Assembly: GCA_007134165.1 (NCBI GenBank)
Contig: SLLJ01000193.1
Location: 1 to 5,659, forward strand
DNA: 5,659 bases
Source of the DNA: Nitriliruptoraceae bacterium
GTDB lineage: Bacteria; Actinomycetota; Nitriliruptoria; Nitriliruptorales; Nitriliruptoraceae
Direction of reading: 5' to 3'
Below, piece after piece: positions 1 through 3,692 of the stretch. A program made the translations under genes and the position numbers. The notes beneath the pieces are model-generated. The model was given only the letters and a program-made list of their open reading frames with translations. It was not told the origin of the DNA and did not search any database. Each line of letters opens with the position of its first letter. Position 1 is the first letter of the stretch.

Positions 1-2
1 CG

Positions 3-389
3 GCGTGGGGGCCGGGTGTCGTGGCGGTCGGTCGTGACGGGGATCGCGATGCGGCGGCGGTGTGGGTGTCCGAGGACGGGACGTCCTGGCAGCGGATCGC
101 GCATGACGAGGCGGTCTTCGGAGGTGAAGGCAGCCAGGAGATGTCGGCGGTCGCGGCGTCGGACACGCTGCTCGTCGCTGCCGGTGCTGACCTGGGTGCT
201 GGTGCAGCTGCTGCGGTCTGGACCTCCTCGGACGGTCGCTCCTGGGGGCGTGTCGCGCACGACGAGGGCGTCTTCGGTGGGCAGAGCCTCCTGCGGACGA
301 GTGCGGTGACCTCGGGTGGCCCCGGATTCGTAGCCGTGGGTCAGGGCTACCTGCCGGACGCGGCGGCGGCCGTGTGGACCAGTCCGTAG
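3..389 (+). CDS. Tandem-repeat (probable beta-propeller) protein, C-terminal part, 5' end outside window
   Basis: The frame is open from the left edge (codons from position 3) to TAG at 387-389, so the start lies upstream. The visible part is about 128 residues. It is built of a 52-residue repeat: a 'AAVWxSxDGxSWxRxAHDExVFGG' block, then a hydrophobic 'VAVG/VAAG' strand. The Trp codons that open each block fall at 63, 219 and 375, exactly 156 nt apart. The last copy stops right after 'AAVWTSP', as if the final strand closes a ring. Such repeats occur in actinobacterial and Chloroflexi secreted or cell-surface proteins related to sialidase/BNR-like propellers; that placement is by motif resemblance. 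No enzyme active site is visible, and a signal peptide would lie outside the window. Function is unknown; a structural, binding or extracytoplasmic role is inferred. The GTG at 21 lies inside a repeat ('GVVAVG') and is not a true start. Confidence 0.8.
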   Translation, partial: AWGPGVVAVGRDGDRDAAAVWVSEDGTSWQRIAHDEAVFGGEGSQEMSAVAASDTLLVAAGADLGAGAAAAVWTSSDGRSWGRVAHDEGVFGGQSLLRTSAVTSGGPGFVAVGQGYLPDAAAAVWTSP

Positions 390-866
390 GCGACGGTCGT
401 CAGCACCGCGGTGCCGGTATTCCACGGTTCGGCCTTCACCTGGGCAATTCTGAGGGGTCCCGTCGATCCTGAGGCGAGCAGGCGCACGAGGGCGAGCAGC
501 AGTCACGACGCGCGGGGGTCCGGCGGGTGCGGGCGGGTGAACCCGTAGCTGCCGTCGGCCCCGATGGGGGTCTCTTCACGCCTGGGTGCGCACGTGGCTC
601 GTCCGCCACGACCCGACCGACGAGAGCTGGGCTCGGTCGCACCGTCCGCGCACGAACGGACCTTGGCCAATCGCGCCGAACTGTCAGAACGAGCCGCTTC
701 CTGCTCAAGGCGCGCCGACAGCTTCCGGCCGAGCCCCGGGGCGTGAGCTCGGCGCGGTGAGCGATCGCGTGGGAGCTGACCAAACTCGACATCGGTGACC
801 CCCACCACCCCGTAGCCGTCCACCCCCGACCAGCCACACCCCGCCCGACAGCGACCGGCCTGAGCG
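390..866. other. Gene-poor region, no supported gene
   Basis: About 480 bases follow the repeat-protein stop. Several overlapping open frames exist on both strands, but they are Arg/Pro/Ser-rich, show no recognisable domain and look like the by-product of high GC. A 12-bp perfect palindrome (gcaccgcggtgc) lies at 403-414, shortly after the stop. It has no loop and no T-tract, so it is a weak terminator candidate at best. A G-quadruplex-type motif lies at 514-537. I see no promoter that can be assigned. Confidence 0.55.
514..537 (+). other. Potential G-quadruplex motif
   Basis: There are four runs of at least three G on the plus strand, at 514-518, 525-527, 531-533 and 535-537. The loops are 6, 3 and 1 nt, which fits the standard G3+N1-7 pattern. 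It lies in non-coding sequence. In GC-rich DNA such motifs arise by chance fairly often, so a role is not implied. Confidence 0.45.
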
Positions 867-887
867 GCCGGATCGAGCGGATCCGGC
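867..887. repeat. Perfect 8-bp inverted repeat (hairpin)
   Basis: The arms are GCCGGATC (867-874) and GATCCGGC (880-887), with a 5-nt loop. If three bases (866-868) are bulged, 861-865 (tgagc) also pairs with 886-890 (gctca), giving an 11-bp imperfect stem. It is not followed by a T-tract. It sits just upstream of the coding-like scrap at 909-1115. It could be a mobile-element end, a protein-binding site or a weak terminator; the sequence does not decide. Confidence 0.5.
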
Positions 888-908
888 TCACCCGATTGCG
901 ACGCGCGG

Positions 909-1115
909 TTGCGCGTTGTCGTCCGCCGCCTCACCTGGCCTGACGAGCTCATCTGCGAGGAGGGCACCGTCACCTTCATCATCGAGGACCAGGAACTCGT
1001 CGTCACCCACCAGGACCGCGAGATCTCACGCCACCCCCACCCGCTGAGGCAACGATGTCCTGGCGGTACCCGCCACGCACCAAGCGGAAACGTTGTGCTG
1101 GCAGGTGTGAGGTAG
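909..1115 (+). pseudogene. Coding-like scrap, possibly transposase C-terminal remnant
   Basis: The frame is open from after the TGA at 861-863 to a stop at 1113-1115, with a TTG at 909 as the only plausible start and no clear ribosome binding site. Codons from about 930 to 1030 end almost always in C or G, and the protein is well balanced: Trp-Pro-Asp-Glu-Leu, then alternating hydrophobic strands ('TVTFIIEDQELVVTHQDREI') and 'SRHPHP'. That strand pattern resembles the small beta domain at the C-terminus of rve-type integrase/transposases (IS481-like), where a phrase such as 'DGxLxVxHxxREIxRHP' is common. The resemblance is by eye only. After about 1040 the frame loses its coding look. I infer a fragment, not a working gene; it could also be the end of some other degraded protein. 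Confidence 0.3.
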
Positions 1116-1150
1116 GAACCGAAGCCAGCAGGTCGGTGGCCGGTCGTCGC

Positions 1151-1178
1151 ACGTGCCGGGTGGGGGGGTGCGGCACGT
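1151..1178. repeat. Inverted repeat with G-rich loop and an alternative pairing
   Basis: ACGTGCCG (1151-1158) pairs perfectly with CGGCACGT (1171-1178) around a 12-nt loop that contains seven consecutive G. A competing 7-bp stem uses part of the same 5' arm: GCCGGGT (1155-1161) with ACCCGGC (1179-1185). The two cannot form together. It lies in apparently non-coding sequence about 160 bases ahead of the DUF6788 gene. No T-tract follows. Confidence 0.45.
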
Positions 1179-1300
1179 ACCCGGCCGACTCCACGAATCA
1201 GGCGCCGTGCAATCAACTGGTCGATGCCAAGCCGTTCGGAGAACACGCCGAAGACCGGCAGGGGGCTGCTGTTCGACCACCTTTCCGCGTCTACGATGCA
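1178..1300 (-). pseudogene. Short coding-like scrap, possibly transposase N-terminal remnant
   Basis: One minus-strand frame contains a coherent stretch 'PLPVFGVFSERLGIDQLIAR' (codons running down from 1264) inside otherwise low-complexity sequence. A phrase of the form 'LPVxxxFxxRLGIxxLI' is reminiscent of the N-terminal region of IS1634/DUF4277-type transposases, which would fit the DUF6788 gene next door. There is no start codon with a ribosome binding site, and the frame decays on both sides. The call rests on a motif of about 20 residues and may be chance. Confidence 0.18.
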
Positions 1301-1336
1301 AGCAGACGTACCGCGCACCCTCACACCGGACCTGCG

Positions 1337-1720
1337 ATGCCACCCGAGGTCCCTGCCGAGCTCGACGCCAAGCGGCGTCGGATCGTGGCTGAGCTCGGGC
1401 AGATGGGTTTCGTGCTGCCAGGCTCGATCAGCGTGCGCACGGTGACCTGTGGGCGGCCCACCTGCCGGTGTGCGACCGATCCCGACCAGCGTCACGGCCC
1501 CTACATCCAGTGGTCGCGCACCGACAGGGCCCGCAAGGTCAACAGGATCCTCACCCCCGCACAGCTCGAGACCTACCGGCCCTGGATTGACAACCTCCGG
1601 CGGCTGCGTGCCCTAACCGGAGAACTCGAAACCCTGTCCCTTGACGCCGTGCATGCCGCAGAAGGCTGGAAACGCTCGACCAACCCAGAGCCCTCCGCCA
1701 CGTGCGGAGCGGCACCGTGA
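1337..1720 (+). CDS. DUF6788-type small mobile-element-associated protein
   Basis: The protein has 127 residues, about the usual length for the family. It starts with an Arg/Lys-rich helix (residues 8-20) and 'LPGSISVRTVTCG' (27-39). A cysteine cluster CGRPTCRC follows (Cys38, Cys43, Cys45), then 'HGPYIQW' (53-59), 'YRPWIDNLRRLR' (80-91) and a C-terminal helix 'LETLSLDAVHAAEGW' (97-111). This order matches what I know of DUF6788 proteins, short proteins commonly encoded beside insertion-sequence transposases. Their biochemical role is not established; the Cys cluster may bind a metal. ATG 1337 is chosen because family similarity begins there. The frame stays open upstream to ATG 1055, but the extra 94 residues look non-coding. 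No good Shine-Dalgarno precedes 1337. The TGA stop overlaps a GTG (1717-1719), as in translationally coupled pairs, but the frame after it is not a recognisable gene. Probably a relic of an element that has lost its transposase. Confidence 0.75.
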   Translation: MPPEVPAELDAKRRRIVAELGQMGFVLPGSISVRTVTCGRPTCRCATDPDQRHGPYIQWSRTDRARKVNRILTPAQLETYRPWIDNLRRLRALTGELETLSLDAVHAAEGWKRSTNPEPSATCGAAP

Positions 1721-1956
1721 CCGAATTGGTGCAGGCGGAGGTCGGACTCGGCGTGCTGACCTCGGGGAGCGGCACCGACACCGACACCGCAGTGCGGACC
1801 CCGGTTCTCTGGGCCGTTGCAGGGATCGGTGGCCGCCGCGCTCCTGCGGTCGGGTGGACGGGGCACGCCTCCCGCTGGCGTCGATCGCGCCAACGGCGCG
1901 CGGTCCGCTCCTCCGAGAGTCCAGGCTTCGCATCGTGCGTGGGCGGCCCTCGATGA
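1717..1956 (+). pseudogene. Possible remnant of a second gene coupled to DUF6788
   Basis: GTG 1717-1719 overlaps the DUF6788 stop in the form GTGA. The frame runs about 79 codons, starting 'VTELVQAEVGLGVLTSGSG', then turns Arg/Ser-rich and ends at 1956. The more coding-like stretch switches to another plus frame, where about 1935-2026 reads 'AWAALDEQRPAVAGWVADHQ' and ends 'GLVDGWLAR' before TGA at 2024-2026. This could be one degraded gene with a frameshift. I recognise no family in either part. A 12-bp direct repeat, ggagcggcaccg, lies at 1706-1717 and 1766-1777, spanning the overlap. Confidence 0.22.
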
Positions 1957-2156
1957 GCAGCGACCCGCGGTCGCTGGATGGGTGGCGGATCATCAGGGCC
2001 TCGTCGATGGCTGGCTCGCACGGTGAGCCGGCCGCGGGAGCCTGCCCGAGGACTGGGCGGTGTCGTCGTGCTCCGGCGCAGCGATCTCGTCCGGATCGGG
2101 TGAGGTCGTCAGGCGTGTGAGCGGCTGAGGTGGCGCGGACGCCTGCCGAGGTTTGT
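1957..2156. other. Region upstream of the BASS transporter, no supported gene
   Basis: The sequence contains the end of the coding-like frame that stops at 2024-2026. In the same frame a second short open stretch runs to TGA 2126-2128 ('SLPEDWAVSS' and following). Neither part is recognisable. The promoter of the transporter should lie here, but I cannot point to a convincing -35/-10 pair. Confidence 0.4.
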
Positions 2157-2160
2157 GAGG
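2157..2160 (+). promoter_or_regulatory. Ribosome binding site of the BASS transporter
   Basis: GAGG is followed by 5 nt and then ATG 2166. It supports the ATG over the in-frame GTG at 2130, which would add 12 residues of non-hydrophobic sequence. Confidence 0.6.
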
Positions 2161-2165
2161 CCCCG

Positions 2166-3053
2166 ATGCAGCTGGTGACGACCGCGTTCAACGTCGTGCT
2201 CGTGGTCTTCATCGCCTCGACGATGCTGGCGGCCGGCCTCGGCACCCGGATCGGCGAGCTGGGGACGGTGCTACGCCAGGGTCGGCTGCTGGTGCTCGTG
2301 CTGAGCGCCAACCTCGTCGTGGTGCCGCTGCTGGGCTTGGGCGTGGTCACGGTGTTCGGTCTGAGCACGGCCGCGGCCATCGCCCTGCTGCTGGTGGCGG
2401 CATCGCCCGGGGCGCCGTTCGGCGCGAAGCTCGCGATGATCCAGCGTGGTGAGGTGCTGACCGGTTCGACCCTGCAGGTCCTGCTCGCCGCGATCGGCTC
2501 GGTGAGCTTCCCGGTCACGGCCAACCTGCTGATGGGCTGGGCCGGCATCGGCGGCGAGCTGAGCCTGCCGGTCGGGGATCTGGTTCGTAGCGTCGCGATC
2601 CTGCAGCTGGTTCCCTTCGCCGTCGGCCTGGCGATGCGCCACTGGACCGACCCGGTGGCCATGACCTGGCTGCCCGGCACCGAGCAGGTGTCGTCGCTGT
2701 CCTTCGCTGCGGTTCTGGTGCTCGGGATCGGCAGCTCCTGGGAGCAGCTCGTGTCGCTGCTCGGCAGTCGCACGCTGCTGGCCGCGGGCGTGTTCACGCT
2801 GCTGTCGGCGGTGGCGGGCGGTGTACTGACCACCGGCCCGCGCCTGCGTCGCACCACGTTCGCTGGCATCGCGCCCCTGCGCAACGCCGGCCCGGCCTTC
2901 GCGGCCGTGGCGATCGCGTTCTCGAGCGACCCGGAGATCCTGGCGGCGCTGTCCGGGATCCTGCTCGTCGGACTGGTGCTGTGCCTGCCGACGGCAGCCC
3001 GGCTGGCCACGACCCGACCCGACCAGCCCCCGCGCGAAGCCGTGACCGGCTGA
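2166..3053 (+). CDS. BASS-family (bile acid:sodium symporter superfamily) membrane transporter
   Basis: The protein has 295 residues, close to the family's usual 290-330. By hydrophobicity I count about nine membrane segments, near residues 5-24, 41-60, 66-84, 101-118, 138-157, 176-193, 203-222, 240-253 and 261-279. Two marks of the family are visible. One is the broken helix after segment 3, here 'ASPGAPFGAKLA' (79-90), where better-known members have a PGG-containing motif. The other is 'RNAGPAFA' (239-246) in the second crossing helix, where the Asn normally helps bind sodium. The likely role is Na+-coupled uptake of an organic anion across the cytoplasmic membrane; the substrate cannot be told from sequence. 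The C-terminus is short and polar. The gene stands alone on its strand and ends 11 bases before the convergent STAS remnant, with no clear terminator hairpin between. The frame is intact. Confidence 0.82.
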   Translation: MQLVTTAFNVVLVVFIASTMLAAGLGTRIGELGTVLRQGRLLVLVLSANLVVVPLLGLGVVTVFGLSTAAAIALLLVAASPGAPFGAKLAMIQRGEVLTGSTLQVLLAAIGSVSFPVTANLLMGWAGIGGELSLPVGDLVRSVAILQLVPFAVGLAMRHWTDPVAMTWLPGTEQVSSLSFAAVLVLGIGSSWEQLVSLLGSRTLLAAGVFTLLSAVAGGVLTTGPRLRRTTFAGIAPLRNAGPAFAAVAIAFSSDPEILAALSGILLVGLVLCLPTAARLATTRPDQPPREAVTG

Positions 3054-3064
3054 GGCAGGCGGGC

Positions 3065-3535
3065 TCAACGCGAGCGCTCGTAGGCCCGGGTAGCAGCCCG
3101 GTTCGTCACGAAGATCCGCTCCGGTCCCACGACGTCGGCCAGCCCGTCGCGCGCCAGCAACTCCGCGATCGGGTGGCGCACGCGGCTGAACGCGATCACC
3201 ACGTCGCGGGCAGTCGCCGCGCCGATCGCCTCCGACAGCGCGTCGGCCGCGGAAGGGCCGATGTCACGGACCGCCTCGAGGTCGATGACCACCCACCGGG
3301 TATCGGGGGCGCGCACGGCGGCGGTCAGGATCGCGCGGACCTCGTCGGCGTTGGCGAAGAACAATGGACCCTCCGGACGCAGGGTCTTCAGCCCGGCTGG
3401 CGGCTGGTCGCTGTCCCCGGCCGTGTACCTGCCCTCGGACCCCTCCGGAGGGACACCCAGCGTCGCGAGGCTTGCGTGGCCGGACGGCCCGACGCACCAC
3501 CTCGCTGGGGCGGTGCCGCCGGGCTGGACATCTGC
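3065..3535 (-). pseudogene. STAS domain, truncated C-terminal remnant of a SulP-type anion transporter
   Basis: The minus-strand frame lies between TGA at 3536-3538 and TGA at 3065-3067. From about 3470 downward it reads like the end of a SulP transporter: 'LGVPPEGSEGRYTAGD', 'GLKTLRPEGPLFFANADEVR', then 'WVVIDLEAVRDIGPSAADAL' and a closing helix 'GLADVVGPERIFVT'. In full-length SulP proteins this cytoplasmic STAS domain follows about 400 residues of membrane helices. Upstream of 3535 no frame shows them. No ATG, GTG or TTG occurs between the upstream stop and TTG 3362-3364. That TTG has GGAGG 5 nt ahead of it but falls inside the conserved 'PLFFANA' strand, so starting there would delete the first beta strand of the domain. 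I therefore favour a decayed fragment. The alternative is a free-standing 99-residue STAS protein from the TTG. Confidence 0.62.
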
Positions 3536-3538
3536 TCA

Positions 3539-3680
3539 ACACACCGTGGGCCAGCGGCGTAGACTTCCGAGCGAGGTTCGCCGGGAGGCTGGGCGGCGGT
3601 CAGATCCGCCAGGATCTGGGGGTGCGCCAGGAGCCGTCCGAGCGGTCGTCGTGGTTTGCCGTGTCGAGGTGCCTCCCCGC
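3539..3680 (+). promoter_or_regulatory. Divergent intergenic region with a perfect inverted repeat, probable LAL promoter region
   Basis: The region lies between the STAS remnant and the LAL gene, which point away from each other. CAGATCC (3601-3607) and GGATCTG (3612-3618) form a perfect 7-bp inverted repeat with a 4-nt centre, about 75 bases ahead of the LAL start. It could be an operator or an RNA hairpin in the leader. A TAGACT at 3560-3565 fits an actinobacterial -10 box, but no good -35 stands ahead of it, so this is a weak call. Confidence 0.35.
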
Positions 3681-3685
3681 AGGAG
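3681..3685 (+). promoter_or_regulatory. Ribosome binding site deciding the TTG start of the LAL regulator
   Basis: AGGAG is followed by 7 nt and then TTG 3693. The other in-frame starts are GTG 3669 (upstream of this site) and GTG 3729, whose nearest G-run is too close. The frame is open far upstream, so the ribosome binding site is the main argument for TTG. Confidence 0.6.
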
Positions 3686-3692
3686 TGGGTCG

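Noticed and set aside
403..414. 12-bp perfect palindrome after the repeat-protein gene, as a terminator
   Set aside because: There is no loop and no T-tract; such short palindromes are common in GC-rich DNA.
1055..1336. N-terminal extension of the DUF6788 gene from ATG 1055
   Set aside because: The 94 added residues have no family similarity and look like non-coding translation; known family members begin near the ATG at 1337.
503..1495. Long minus-strand open frame (330 codons)
   Set aside because: It is rich in Arg/Ser/Pro/Gly without a domain over its length, and it overlaps the better-supported plus-strand DUF6788 gene and the coding-like scrap at 909-1115. Only the short stretch near 1178-1300 looks protein-like.
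1774..1787. Short 'accgac' tandem repeat after the DUF6788 gene
   Set aside because: It has only two to three copies of 6 bp, too few to call a repeat locus or CRISPR.
1613..3010. Very long minus-strand open frame opposite the BASS gene
   Set aside because: It is the antisense shadow of a GC-rich gene: Ser/Thr/Ala/Arg-rich, with no domain, while the plus strand gives a clear transporter.
3054..3064. Shared terminator between the convergent BASS gene and STAS remnant
   Set aside because: Only 11 bases separate the stops, and no stem-loop or T-run is visible there.
3441..3452. 12-bp perfect palindrome ccctccggaggg
   Set aside because: It lies inside the STAS remnant frame and is made of proline/glutamate codons; it is probably chance.
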